64,000 nt of DNA from Mesorhizobium sp. GbtcB19 (GTDB lineage: Bacteria > Pseudomonadota > Alphaproteobacteria > Rhizobiales > Rhizobiaceae), in contig NZ_JAGXJY010000015.1 of the NCBI RefSeq assembly GCF_019091085.1, positions 62,001 to 126,000 of the forward strand, in the 5' to 3' direction. Position 1 is the first letter of the stretch. Each line of letters begins with the position of its first letter. Positions 1 through 8,829 of this stretch are shown here, one piece after another. Both the position numbers and the translations under genes were made by a program. Below the pieces are notes generated by a model that saw nothing but the letters and a program-made list of their open reading frames with translations, ran no database searches and was not told the origin of the DNA.

Positions 1-2
1 AT

Positions 3-551
3 CTCGACGGCCTGTTGGCCGGCTTCCTCGCCGATGCCATGGAGAAAGGCCTGGTGACCGACGCGGTTCTCGCTGCAAGCAGCGTGCAGGCAAGGAGTTT
101 CTGGGCGATCCGCGAAGGCCTGGTCGAAGGCCAGGCCAGGCGCGGCTACCATGTGCGCACCGACCTGTCGGTGAGGATTTCCGACATCCCGGCTCTGATC
201 GAGCAAGCCCGCCGCTTCGTCGCGAATGAGCATCCCGGCTGGATTCCGCTGGCCTACGGCCACGCCGGCGACGGCAACATTCATTTCAACGTGCTGCCGC
301 CGTCACATCTGGCCGATGCCGAGGCCCGCACTCGCGGCGCTGCGATCACTGCCGGGCTCTACGACACAGCCGTCGGCCTCGGCGGCTCGATCAGCGCCGA
401 GCACGGTATCGGACGCAGCCGCGCCCACGAATTCTGGGCCGGGCTCTCGCCGGCGCATCGCCGCATGGTCGCGGCGCTGAAGAACGCCCTCGACCCCAAC
501 GACTTGATGAATCCCGGCTGCCTGTTGCCCGCGACGGAGACCTTTCCATGA
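3..551 (+). CDS. FAD-linked oxidase, C-terminal part (GlcD / D-2-hydroxyacid dehydrogenase-like), cut by window edge
   Basis: The reading frame is open from the left edge, so only the last ~182 residues are present. They match the FAD-oxidase C-terminal domain of the glycolate oxidase GlcD / D-lactate / D-2-hydroxyglutarate dehydrogenase family. Visible motifs are HAGDGNIH, AEHGIG and a terminal DPNDLMNPG, which are conserved there and help form the active site. The family oxidises 2-hydroxy acids with FAD; the substrate cannot be read from this fragment. The stop overlaps the next start (ATGA), so it is probably co-transcribed with the FadR-type regulator. Confidence 0.85.
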   Translation, partial: LDGLLAGFLADAMEKGLVTDAVLAASSVQARSFWAIREGLVEGQARRGYHVRTDLSVRISDIPALIEQARRFVANEHPGWIPLAYGHAGDGNIHFNVLPPSHLADAEARTRGAAITAGLYDTAVGLGGSISAEHGIGRSRAHEFWAGLSPAHRRMVAALKNALDPNDLMNPGCLLPATETFP

Positions 552-1282
552 AGCAAAGACTGGCCGCCATCGGCACCGTAGAGACCCTGCCGCATCGGGT
601 CGCCGCCTTCCTCAGCCGCGAGATCGAATCCGGCGAACTGAATACCGGCGCGCGCCTGCCGACAGAGCAGGAGCTTTCCGAAAAATTCGGCGTCAGCCGC
701 AACGTGGTGCGCGAGGCGATCGCCCAGTTGAGGGCCGACGGCATGATCGAGGCACGGCAAGGCATCGGCGCCTTCGTGCTGGCGCCCGAGCAGCGGGCGG
801 CGATCCGCATCGACCGCGAGGCGCTCAAGGACACACACAACATGGAGCGGCTGTTCGAGCTGCGCTGCATCCTCGAGGCCGAATCGGCGGCGCTCGCCGC
901 AACGCGGCGTGGGAAAGAACATCTCGATTCGATCAAGGCGGCGCTCGACCGCATGGGCGGAGAGGAGCGCTGGGAAGAAGGCAGTATCGACGCCGACCTG
1001 CTCTTCCACCGTGAAATCGCGCGCGCCACCGGCAACAGCTACATCCACACCTTCATTTCCTTCGTCTGCGAGCAGATCCGCCAGTCGATCCACTACGCCC
1101 GCCTGACCAACCCGCTGCACGACCTCGTCGAAATCAATGTCGGCGAGCATGTGCGCATCTATGACGCGCTGGTGGCGGGCGATCCGGAAGCTGCGGAAGC
1201 GGCGATGCGGGCACATATCATCGGCGCCGCCAACCGCGTCGGCGTCAAGCTGCCACTTTCGAAAACCGGCGGAGCGAAATAG
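548..1282 (+). CDS. GntR family transcriptional regulator, FadR/FCD subfamily
   Basis: 244 aa. An N-terminal winged helix-turn-helix (about residues 15-78, including LPTEQELSEKFGVSRNVVRE) is followed by an all-helical FCD ligand domain (about 100-230). Metal-ligand type residues are visible in LLFHREIARATGN, GEHVRIYDAL and MRAHI. FCD regulators usually sense the small organic acid handled by neighbouring genes and act as repressors. The start overlaps the oxidase stop by 4 bp. Regulation of the oxidase, VOC and ABC genes is inferred from position. Confidence 0.9.
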   Translation: MKQRLAAIGTVETLPHRVAAFLSREIESGELNTGARLPTEQELSEKFGVSRNVVREAIAQLRADGMIEARQGIGAFVLAPEQRAAIRIDREALKDTHNMERLFELRCILEAESAALAATRRGKEHLDSIKAALDRMGGEERWEEGSIDADLLFHREIARATGNSYIHTFISFVCEQIRQSIHYARLTNPLHDLVEINVGEHVRIYDALVAGDPEAAEAAMRAHIIGAANRVGVKLPLSKTGGAK

Positions 1283-1284
1283 CC

Positions 1285-1719
1285 ATGCCGGCAAGCATCA
1301 CCCGCATCTCCGACGTCTGCCTGCTGGTCGAAAGCATCGAGAGGACCGTCGACTTCTACGTTGAAAAGCTCGGCTTCCGCCTGCGCCGCCGCGCCGAAGG
1401 CTTTGCCGATTTCCATGGCCAGGGCGTGACGCTTGCCGCCTGGGAGCTCGACCACATCAACCGCCATACCGGCGTCTCCAACCTGAAGTCGCCGCGCCAT
1501 GCGCACAAGGTCTGCGTCGCCGTGCAACTCGACACGCCGGCCGACATCGACCGGCTGTATGGCGAACTGAGCGCCAGGGGCGTTCCCTTCTACGGCCCGC
1601 CGCAAGACTGTGTCTGGAACGCGCGCTGCGCCTATTTCACCGACCCGGACGACACACTTTGGGAGCTTTACGCCTGGCTCGACGGCGGCCCTGGCGACTA
1701 TCACGACGAACAGCCGTAG
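1285..1719 (+). CDS. VOC superfamily (glyoxalase/bleomycin resistance/dioxygenase-like) protein
   Basis: 144 aa, the usual length for a single VOC protein. The N-terminus (ITRISDVCLLVESIERTVDF) and the C-terminal DPDDTLWELY carry the paired beta-alpha-beta-beta-beta pattern, with His and Glu in the usual metal-ligand places. These enzymes are metal-dependent lyases, isomerases or dioxygenases. The substrate is unknown; position between the FadR regulator and an ABC importer suggests the same catabolic unit. It starts 2 bp after the regulator stop. Confidence 0.85.
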   Translation: MPASITRISDVCLLVESIERTVDFYVEKLGFRLRRRAEGFADFHGQGVTLAAWELDHINRHTGVSNLKSPRHAHKVCVAVQLDTPADIDRLYGELSARGVPFYGPPQDCVWNARCAYFTDPDDTLWELYAWLDGGPGDYHDEQP

Positions 1720-1786
1720 ACGACGCCGCACTGGCAAGGAGCGGCGCCTGAAGAAGAGACGAGAAAGTCTGCAACAGGAGCGAAAA

Positions 1787-2839
1787 ATGAGTGGGAACAG
1801 GGACTTCGCATTGAATCGTCGCGCTTTCGTGAAAGGCGGCATGGCAGCCGTGGCCGCTGTGTCTGCCGGCATGCAGCTGGTGCTGACGCCCGGCGCGAAA
1901 GCTGCCGGCAAGGTCGTCATCCAATATGACTGGCTGATGTCCAACGGCCAGATCGGCGACATCGCCGCCGTCGCCAATGGCTACTTCAAGGATGCCGGGC
2001 TCGACGTCGAGTTCAGCCCGGGTGGCCCGAACGCCTCGACCGTGCCGCCAGTCGTCTCGGGCTCGGCGCAGCTCGGCCAGTTTTCCGAAACGCCGCAGCT
2101 CTATGCCGCGCGCGCCAGCGGCGTGCCGGTGAAGATCATCGCCTGCGGCTTCCGTACCGGCCCCTACGCGCTGACCTCCAAGCCGGTCAAGCCGATCCGC
2201 GGCGTCGCCGATCTCAAGGGCAAGAAGATCGGCATCCAGCCGACGGCGCGCTTCGTCATCGACGAGATCCTGGCCAAGAACGGCATCGACCCGTCGGAAG
2301 TCACCATCGTCAATGTCGGCTTCGACAAGGCGCCCCTGGTGCGCGGCGATGTCGACGCCATCGGCGGCTGGATCACCAACACCCAGGCGCTGAGCGTCGT
2401 CGGCGACGACCGCATCGACCTTCTGACGCGCGATCTCGGGTTGAGCTCCTACGCCGATGTCTATTTCGCCACCGATGCCGCGATCGAGAAGGACGCCGAC
2501 ACGCTGGCCAAATTCATCGGCGCCGTCGGCAAGGGGTGGGGCTGGGTGCATGCCAACCCGCAGGAGGCGGTCAAGAAGATGGTCGCCGCCTATCCGGAAA
2601 TGGATCTCGGCTGGGAGGAAAAGACCGTCAACCTGGTGCTGAAGCTTTCCTTCGACGGCGCGACCGCCAAGGATGGCTGGGGCACGTTCGATCCCGCCTC
2701 GATCGAGGAGCAATTGGCGCTGCTCGATAAGGTTGGCCAGTACCCGAACGGACGCCCGGCCGCCAAGGATGTCTACACCACCAAGATCCTGGAACTCTCG
2801 GCAGCCGACCGTCCCAAGCTCGACGCACCCGCGGCCTAG
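1787..2839 (+). CDS. ABC transporter substrate-binding protein, nitrate/sulfonate/taurine (NMT1/SsuA) type, Tat-exported
   Basis: 350 aa from the ATG at 1787, chosen because CAGGAG lies just upstream and the protein then begins directly with a signal peptide; the frame is open further upstream without RBS support. The N-terminus has a twin-arginine signal (LNRRAFVKGG) followed by a hydrophobic stretch ending near GAKAAG. The mature part resembles periplasmic SsuA/NMT1-like proteins (IQYDWLMSNGQIGDIAA...YFKDAGLDVE). It should deliver a small anion to the ATPase and permease encoded next. The ligand is not identifiable; the adjacent hydroxyacid oxidase suggests an organic acid or related compound (inference). 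Confidence 0.88.
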   Translation: MSGNRDFALNRRAFVKGGMAAVAAVSAGMQLVLTPGAKAAGKVVIQYDWLMSNGQIGDIAAVANGYFKDAGLDVEFSPGGPNASTVPPVVSGSAQLGQFSETPQLYAARASGVPVKIIACGFRTGPYALTSKPVKPIRGVADLKGKKIGIQPTARFVIDEILAKNGIDPSEVTIVNVGFDKAPLVRGDVDAIGGWITNTQALSVVGDDRIDLLTRDLGLSSYADVYFATDAAIEKDADTLAKFIGAVGKGWGWVHANPQEAVKKMVAAYPEMDLGWEEKTVNLVLKLSFDGATAKDGWGTFDPASIEEQLALLDKVGQYPNGRPAAKDVYTTKILELSAADRPKLDAPAA

Positions 2840-2940
2840 AGCATGATCCCAAAAAGTGGGAATCGGTTTTTGGAAAAGACCATGCTCCAACAAAGAATTA
2901 GATCGGCATGACGATTAAACCAAACGGCATGCCGATCTAA
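2839..2940. repeat. Composite intergenic palindromic repeat of rhizobial type
   Basis: Two adjacent palindromes fill the gap between binding-protein and ATPase genes. The first has arms GAGCATG (2839-2845) and CATGCTC (2881-2887) with an inner CCC/GGG hairpin. The second has perfect 13-bp arms at 2898-2910 and 2928-2940. The final A of the last arm is the first base of the ATPase ATG. I recall the GAGCATGATCC...CATGCTC type from intergenic regions of Mesorhizobium genomes, but no search was run. There is no T-tract, so it is not a standard terminator. Confidence 0.75.
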
Positions 2941-3710
2941 TGGCGGCGATCGAAGCCCGCGCGCTGGATGTCGGCTATGGCGGCCGGCATGCGGCCGTCA
3001 AAGTGCTGGCCGGCCTCGACCTGACCGTCGCGGCCGGTTCCTTCCTGTCGATCCTGGGACCGTCAGGCTGCGGCAAGTCGACCTTGCTTCGGGTGGTGGC
3101 GGACCTGCTCGACCCGCTTGGCGGCTCGATCAGCGTGCTGGGCGAGACGCCGCACGCGGTGCGTTCGCGCCGCGATGTCGGCTTCGTCTTCCAGGATTCG
3201 ACCCTCCTTCCCTGGCGCACGGTGCGCGACAACGTGCGCCTGCCGCTTGGCGTCGGTCAGCGTAGCCTGACCCGCAAGATCGAGGACCGCAGCACGGAGT
3301 TGCTGGAACTGATGGGACTCGGCGGCCTCAGTGAACGCCTGCCGCATCAGCTTTCCGGCGGCCAACGCCAGCGTGTCGCAATCGCGCGCGCCCTGCTTGG
3401 CGAACCAAAACTGCTGCTGATGGACGAGCCCTTCGGCGCGCTGGACGAGATCACCCGCGACCGGTTGAACGACGAGCTTCTGGCGCTCTGGCGGCGCACC
3501 GGCACGACCATCCTTTTCGTCACCCATTCGATCGCCGAGGCCGCCTATCTCGGCGAACGCGTCATCGTGCTGGCCGCCAATCCGGGACGCGTGGTCAAGG
3601 ACCTCGACATGCGGTCCCTCAAGCAGGAAGGCAATCGCTGCAGGCGCGAGGATGCCGCAATCGTCGCTGCCATGGCCGAATTGCGCGCGGCGCTGGAGCG
3701 CGCGACGTGA
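2940..3710 (+). CDS. ABC transporter ATP-binding protein, SsuB/TauB type
   Basis: 256 aa. Walker A is GPSGCGKST, the signature is LSGGQRQRVAIARAL, Walker B is LLLMDEPFGALD, and the H-loop lies in LFVTHSIAEA. This is the nucleotide-binding subunit of the nitrate/sulfonate-type importer. No Shine-Dalgarno is visible: the arm of a 13-bp inverted repeat runs up to and includes the first base of the ATG, so initiation may depend on coupling or on RNA structure. Its stop overlaps the permease GTG start. Confidence 0.92.
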   Translation: MAAIEARALDVGYGGRHAAVKVLAGLDLTVAAGSFLSILGPSGCGKSTLLRVVADLLDPLGGSISVLGETPHAVRSRRDVGFVFQDSTLLPWRTVRDNVRLPLGVGQRSLTRKIEDRSTELLELMGLGGLSERLPHQLSGGQRQRVAIARALLGEPKLLLMDEPFGALDEITRDRLNDELLALWRRTGTTILFVTHSIAEAAYLGERVIVLAANPGRVVKDLDMRSLKQEGNRCRREDAAIVAAMAELRAALERAT

Positions 3711-4462
3711 GGCAGACGCCGCTCTCCCCGCAAATGACGATCGCGCTGCCGGTTCTTGGCGCGGCTTCGATCCTGATTGCCTGGCAATATATTCTGCCGC
3801 TGCTTGGCGTGCCGGCCTATATCGTGCCGACGCCGACGGCGATCTTCGGCGTCTTCCAGAGGAGCTTCGCGCTTCTCATCGACAATCTGAGACCGACCTT
3901 GATCGAGGCGCTGGCCGGCTTCGTGATCGGCAATCTGGCCGCCGTGCTGCTCGCCGTGCTCTTCGTCCACAGCCGCATCTTGCAGGCTGCCTATTTTCCG
4001 ATCGTGCTGTTCTTCAACACCATTCCGATCCTGGCGCTGTCGCCGATCATCATCCTGATATTCGGTATCGGCATGACGCCGAAGATCGTCATCGCGGCGG
4101 TGATCTGCTTCTTCCCGACGCTGGTGAACATGATCCGCGGCCTCGATTCGGCCAGCGACAACGAGCATGAGCTGTTCAGGGTGCTGTCGGCGACGCGCTC
4201 GGAGATTTTCTGGGGCCTGCGCCTGCCGCGCGCGCTGCCGATGCTGTTCTCCTCGCTGCGCATCGCGTCGGCCACCGCCGTCATCGGCGCGATCGTCGGC
4301 GAATGGATCGGCTCGGACAAGGGGCTCGGCGCGCTGATCATCCAGGCGACCTTCAACTACCAGTCCGACCGCCTCTACGCGGCGATCGTGCTGTCGTCGT
4401 CGCTGTCGATCGCGCTGTTCTGCATCGTCGTCCTGATCGAGCGGCGTGTGATCCGCTATTAG
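3707..4462 (+). CDS. ABC transporter permease, SsuC/TauC type
   Basis: 251 aa with about six membrane segments and the BPD_transp_1 (EAA) loop around ELFRVLSATRSEIFWGLRLP, which contacts the ATPase. It starts with GTG overlapping the ATPase stop (GTGA), indicating translational coupling. With the genes at 1787 and 2940 it forms a complete importer of the nitrate/sulfonate/taurine class in the inner membrane. Confidence 0.9.
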   Translation: MRQTPLSPQMTIALPVLGAASILIAWQYILPLLGVPAYIVPTPTAIFGVFQRSFALLIDNLRPTLIEALAGFVIGNLAAVLLAVLFVHSRILQAAYFPIVLFFNTIPILALSPIIILIFGIGMTPKIVIAAVICFFPTLVNMIRGLDSASDNEHELFRVLSATRSEIFWGLRLPRALPMLFSSLRIASATAVIGAIVGEWIGSDKGLGALIIQATFNYQSDRLYAAIVLSSSLSIALFCIVVLIERRVIRY

Positions 4463-4700
4463 GAAAAGTGCGCAGCACATACACCCAGAAATGTTCAAAA
4501 ACAAAGGCTTGGAACGGTTAGCGACTCCATGAATCGCAGAACGCTCAAGCTCTCCCACTGACTCCAAGCGCTCAAGGCTTGGCGTTGCGAAACGGTGCTC
4601 GCGGCCGGCACTTTGTTGCAGCGCATCCCAAATATTTTTGAATTCCATTTGACTGAATAAATCTTCTCTGCAAGTCTCGCCTCATCTGGGAGCGCAAGGC

Positions 4701-5867
4701 ATGGCATTGCGGGGGACCAATCAGGAGTTCGGGCGGCCGTACAACCGGCGCATCGTGCTCGAATCCATCCGGCGCTTCGGCCCGATCGCTCGCGGTGAGA
4801 TTGCCGAGAGCGTCGGCCTCACCGTCCAGACCGTGTCGACCATCGTTCGCGAACTGGAGGAGCAGGGCTATATCCTCTCGGTTCGCGAGGAGCCGAAGGG
4901 CCGCGGCCTGCCGCCGGCGACGCTGCGCATCAATCCGGAAGGCGGTTATGCCGTCGGCATCCACCTCACCCCGCTCGGCATCGATGCGGCACTGATCAAC
5001 CTCAGCGGCGACGTCGTCGAGAGCACGCACCGAGAGGCGCCCAACGCTGCCCCGGACGAAGCTTTTGAAGCGATCGGCGCCATGGTTGCCGAAATGACGG
5101 GGCGCCGCACGGGCGGCCGCGTCATCGGCATCGGCATGGCGCTTCCGGGGCCGTTCGGCGTCGAACCCATGAGCTTCGTCGGGCCTACCACCATGGCCGG
5201 CTGGCAGGACGTTCCGCTGCGCGAGCGGCTGACGGCAGCCACCGGCCTGCCGGCCTTCTTCGAGAACGACATGGCCGCCGCCGCGATGGGCGAACGCCTC
5301 TACGGCCTCGGCGCCAAGCATTCCGAATATTACTATCTCTATTTCGGCGTCGGGCTCGGCGGCGCCATGCTGCATGACGGCAGCGTGTTGCGCGGCGCTT
5401 GGGGCAATGCCGGCGAGATCGGCCATATTCCGGTCGTTCCGGGCGGTGAGCCATGCCCGTGCGGCAATCGCGGCTGCCTCGAACGCTACATCTCTCTGGA
5501 CGCGCGCAGCCGCTGGAGCGGCGACGATGCCGGCTGGGTGGCCGAAGTCGCGCCGGTCTTCCGCAATGCGATCGCAATCATCGAGAACCTCTTCGATCCT
5601 GAAACGATCGTTCTCGGCGGATTGGCCTCGCCTGCCCTGCTCGAACGATTGGTTGCATCGGCGGAGCCGCTGCTCAACTCGGTTTCCGAGCGCAAGGATC
5701 GTGCAACGCCCCGCATCATGGTTGCGCAAGGCGGTCAGCACGCGGTGTTGCGTGGGGCGGCGGCACTTGCCGTTTCGGGTGTGCTCTCCCCGCGCTTCGG
5801 CCAGATCTTCACCGCCAAGCGACAGCGCGAGGGCGACCTTCTGAAAGGCGGAGACGTCGCGGCATGA
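4701..5867 (+). CDS. ROK family transcriptional regulator
   Basis: 388 aa. An N-terminal winged helix (about residues 12-60, GEIAESVGLTVQTVSTIVRE) is followed by a ROK sugar-kinase-like domain. Seen there are GIGMALPGPFG, the acidic FENDMAAAAMGE loop and the zinc motif CPCGNRGCLERY. NagC/XylR-type ROK repressors bind sugars. It follows a 238-bp gap, so it probably has its own promoter. Its stop overlaps the start of the sugar ABC ATPase, so it most likely controls that transporter (inference). Confidence 0.9.
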   Translation: MALRGTNQEFGRPYNRRIVLESIRRFGPIARGEIAESVGLTVQTVSTIVRELEEQGYILSVREEPKGRGLPPATLRINPEGGYAVGIHLTPLGIDAALINLSGDVVESTHREAPNAAPDEAFEAIGAMVAEMTGRRTGGRVIGIGMALPGPFGVEPMSFVGPTTMAGWQDVPLRERLTAATGLPAFFENDMAAAAMGERLYGLGAKHSEYYYLYFGVGLGGAMLHDGSVLRGAWGNAGEIGHIPVVPGGEPCPCGNRGCLERYISLDARSRWSGDDAGWVAEVAPVFRNAIAIIENLFDPETIVLGGLASPALLERLVASAEPLLNSVSERKDRATPRIMVAQGGQHAVLRGAAALAVSGVLSPRFGQIFTAKRQREGDLLKGGDVAA

Positions 5868-6628
5868 GCGAACCCCTGCTGGTCCTCGACAACGTCACCA
5901 AGAACTACGGCGCCATCCAGGCGCTGCGCGGCATCAGCTTTTCGATCGGGCGCGGCGAGGTCGTGGCGCTGCTCGGCGACAACGGCGCCGGCAAGTCGAC
6001 GCTGGTCAAGATCATCGCCGGCGGGCTCGAACCGACCTCCGGCCGCATGCTCTTCGAAGGCAAGGAATTCCTCGCCAGGTCTCCGGCCGAGGCCAAGGCC
6101 GCCGGCATCGAGACCGTCTATCAGGACCTCTCGCTCTGCACCAATGTCGATGTGGTGGCCAACTTCTTCATGGGCCGCGAAATCACGCGCAAGGTGCTGG
6201 GTGTTCCGGTGCTCGACGAGCGCGCCATGGAAGCGGTGGTTGGCAAGGCGCTGGCCAATGCCGGCACGCACATTCCCTCGCTCCGCACCAAGGTCGAGCA
6301 TCTCTCGGGCGGCCAGCGGCAGGCGATCGAGCTCAACCGCTTCGTCCATTGGGGCGGCAAGCTGGTGCTGCTCGACGAGCCTTTCGCCGCGCTCGGCGTC
6401 GAGCAGACCCGCCGTGGCCTCGACATGATCCGCCAGGTGGCGAGCCAGGGCATCGGCGTCGTCATCATCACCCACATCATGCAGCAGGCCTTCCAGGTCG
6501 CCGACCGGATCGTGGTGATCCGCCAGGGCGTCGTGGCGGGCGATGTTGCCCGCAACAAGACAAGTCCCGACGCGGTGATCAACATGATCACCGGGGAGAC
6601 GCTCGCCGGTGCCGGACCGGCAGGCTGA
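5864..6628 (+). CDS. Sugar ABC transporter ATP-binding protein, FrcA-like
   Basis: 254 aa, a single ABC domain as in the fructose transporter FrcA, unlike the tandem-domain RbsA type. Walker A GDNGAGKST, signature LSGGQRQAIEL, Walker B LVLLDEPFAAL and switch His in IITHIM are intact. It overlaps the ROK gene by 4 bp and is followed by a binding protein and permease of the CUT2 (ribose/xylose/fructose) class. It energises pentose, hexose or polyol uptake; the sugar is not determined. Confidence 0.88.
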   Translation: MSEPLLVLDNVTKNYGAIQALRGISFSIGRGEVVALLGDNGAGKSTLVKIIAGGLEPTSGRMLFEGKEFLARSPAEAKAAGIETVYQDLSLCTNVDVVANFFMGREITRKVLGVPVLDERAMEAVVGKALANAGTHIPSLRTKVEHLSGGQRQAIELNRFVHWGGKLVLLDEPFAALGVEQTRRGLDMIRQVASQGIGVVIITHIMQQAFQVADRIVVIRQGVVAGDVARNKTSPDAVINMITGETLAGAGPAG

Positions 6629-6669
6629 ACGACACAATGAGGGGTCCGGCGAGAAGAGGAGCGAACGAC

Positions 6670-7710
6670 ATGAAGCGACTGCTATGTTCTGTCTTCGGTA
6701 TCCTGGCACTGGCCATTGCCACGCTAACGCCGGCATTCGCCAAGTCCAAGGGTACCGTCTACTATCTTGTCCCGACATTGCTCGACGAATTCCAGACCGG
6801 CTCGGTGAGCGCGCTGGAGCTGTTCCTGAAACAGGTCGGCTACGAAATGAAGACGCTGAACGCGGACAACAAGACCGACGCCCAGCAATCGCAGATGAAT
6901 GACGTGATCGCGCTGAAGCCCAAGGCGATCATCCTCGCCGCGGTCGATTTCAACGCGTTGAAGCCATCTGTTGAAGCCGCCCGCGCGGCCGGCATCCCGG
7001 TGGTCGAGTTCGACCGCCAGATCACCGCCACGCCGTCCGATTTCACCTCGGTCGCCGGCACGGTCGAGATCGGCCACATCGCGGCGGACCAGGCCGAGGC
7101 GCTGCTGAAGGCCAAGAACGGCGCGGTCAAAGGCAAGGTCCTGCAGGTGCTCGGCGATCCTGGCGACCCCTATACGCTCGATATCCAGAAGGGTTTCGAG
7201 GAGAAGATGAAGGCGTTTCCGGACGTCAAGATCATCTCGCTGCCGGCCATGCAGTGGGAGGCGAGCAATGCCGGCACCATCGTCGCCGACCAGATGCTGG
7301 CCAATCCCGACATCGACCTGATCTTCAGCCATGCCGCGCATCTTTCCGTCGCCGCCGTCGCTTCGCTGGAGGCTGCCGGCAAGAAGCCGGGCGACGTGAT
7401 GCTGATGAGCTCGAACGGCGCGCCGGTCGGCCTCGACCTGATCCGAAAGGGCTGGCTGAACGTCGAGGTCGAGCAGCCGCTTTACGCGCAGGCCGCCGCC
7501 GTCGCCATGTTCATGGACAAGGTCGCCGGCAAGCAGGAGATCAAGCCCGGCGACTATGACGTGCTCGGCCTGAAATCGGTGGTGACCAAGGAAGCCTGGG
7601 GCCCGAACATCAAGATCCCGGGCGCCGCGATCACCAAGGCGAACGTCGACAATCCCGCCTTCTGGGGTAACCAGAAGCCGCCGACGGATACGGTGAAGTC
7701 GGTCGAATAG
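6670..7710 (+). CDS. Sugar ABC transporter substrate-binding protein (CUT2, periplasmic binding type 1)
   Basis: 346 aa from the ATG at 6670. The start is chosen because a GAGAAGAGGAG stretch lies about 10 bases upstream and a classical Sec signal peptide (MKRLLCSVFGILALAIATL, cleavage after AFA) follows. The open frame extends further upstream only as overlap with the ATPase gene. The mature part matches RbsB/FrcB-like proteins: binding-cleft residues around NADNKTDAQQSQMNDVIA, EFDRQI and QVLGDPGDPY. It captures a sugar in the periplasm for the permease at 7821. Confidence 0.9.
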   Translation: MKRLLCSVFGILALAIATLTPAFAKSKGTVYYLVPTLLDEFQTGSVSALELFLKQVGYEMKTLNADNKTDAQQSQMNDVIALKPKAIILAAVDFNALKPSVEAARAAGIPVVEFDRQITATPSDFTSVAGTVEIGHIAADQAEALLKAKNGAVKGKVLQVLGDPGDPYTLDIQKGFEEKMKAFPDVKIISLPAMQWEASNAGTIVADQMLANPDIDLIFSHAAHLSVAAVASLEAAGKKPGDVMLMSSNGAPVGLDLIRKGWLNVEVEQPLYAQAAAVAMFMDKVAGKQEIKPGDYDVLGLKSVVTKEAWGPNIKIPGAAITKANVDNPAFWGNQKPPTDTVKSVE

Positions 7711-7820
7711 GCTTTCTCCGCAGAGCTTCGGGCCTCGGCCCGGAGCCTCCCGGCGCGTCCGCAGGCAGCGGCCGCGCCTCGTCCTGACGTTAATCTGATC
7801 GGCCCCAACCGGATCATCCG

Positions 7821-8816
7821 ATGAGCCCACGCACCCGCTATAGTCTCGAGCTCGTGCTCGACAATCTCGTCTGGTTCATGCTGGTCTTCGTGCTGGCGGT
7901 GTTCTCGATCTTCATTCCCAACTTCGCCCAGCTCGGCATCTTCGCCAACATCATCGAGGCGTCCAGCGTGCTGGGCGTCATGTCGATCGGCCTGGCGCTG
8001 GTCATCATCGCCGGCCATATGGACCTGTCGGTCGAATCGGTCGCCGCGCTCAGCGCCATGGCGGTCGGCATCATGTTCTGCTCGTCCGGCATAGGCCTCG
8101 GCCTGCAATTGCATCCCGACTGGCTGATGGTGCCGGTGTCGCTCGCAGTCGCGCTTGCGGTTGGCGCCGTCATCGGCGTCATCAACGGCTTCCTCATCGT
8201 CAGGCTGAAGATGAGCGCCTTCATCATCACGCTTGCCTCCTACATCTGGGTGCGCGGCCTCGTGCTGGTGGTCTCGGGCGGGCGCTCGGCGCAGGATCTG
8301 GCGCCCGCGATCCGCTGGTTCGGCATCCAGCGCCTCGCCGGCCTGCCGCTCACCGCATGGATTGCCATCGGCTGCTTCGTGGTCTTCTCGCTGATTCTGG
8401 CCAAGACGCCGTTCGGCCGGCATCTGGTGATGATCGGCGGCAACGAGACCGCGACGTTCCGCGCCGGCATCCGCGTCAACCGCAACCTGATCATCGCCTT
8501 CGTGCTCGCCGGCGCCATTGCCGGGCTGGCCGGCTGGCTGCTTGCCATCCGCACCTCCGGCGCCACCGCCAATCTCGGCGTCGGCCTGCTCTTCAATGCC
8601 TTCGCCGCCGTCGTCATCGGCGGCGTCAGCCTGAAGGGCGGCGTCGGCACCTTGCCCGGCGTCTATGCCGGCGTGCTGCTTCTGTCGGCCATCAACACCG
8701 CCATCAACCTGATGGGCCTGCCGGCCAACTTCACCCAGGTCATCCACGGCCTCTTGGTGCTGGCGGCCGTGCTGCTCGACGCTTTCAAGCAAACCATTCG
8801 CCAAAGGCTGGCATGA
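7821..8816 (+). CDS. Sugar ABC transporter permease, RbsC/FrcC family
   Basis: 331 aa with 8-10 hydrophobic segments and the BPD_transp_2 pattern (VLGVMSIGLALVIIAGHMDL near the N-terminus; IGGNETATFRAGI; FNAFAAVVIGGVSLKGG). It is the membrane subunit partnering the binding protein and FrcA-like ATPase just upstream. The 110-bp gap before it shows no clear signal. Confidence 0.9.
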   Translation: MSPRTRYSLELVLDNLVWFMLVFVLAVFSIFIPNFAQLGIFANIIEASSVLGVMSIGLALVIIAGHMDLSVESVAALSAMAVGIMFCSSGIGLGLQLHPDWLMVPVSLAVALAVGAVIGVINGFLIVRLKMSAFIITLASYIWVRGLVLVVSGGRSAQDLAPAIRWFGIQRLAGLPLTAWIAIGCFVVFSLILAKTPFGRHLVMIGGNETATFRAGIRVNRNLIIAFVLAGAIAGLAGWLLAIRTSGATANLGVGLLFNAFAAVVIGGVSLKGGVGTLPGVYAGVLLLSAINTAINLMGLPANFTQVIHGLLVLAAVLLDAFKQTIRQRLA

Positions 8817-8829
8817 CAGGACGGCTCGC

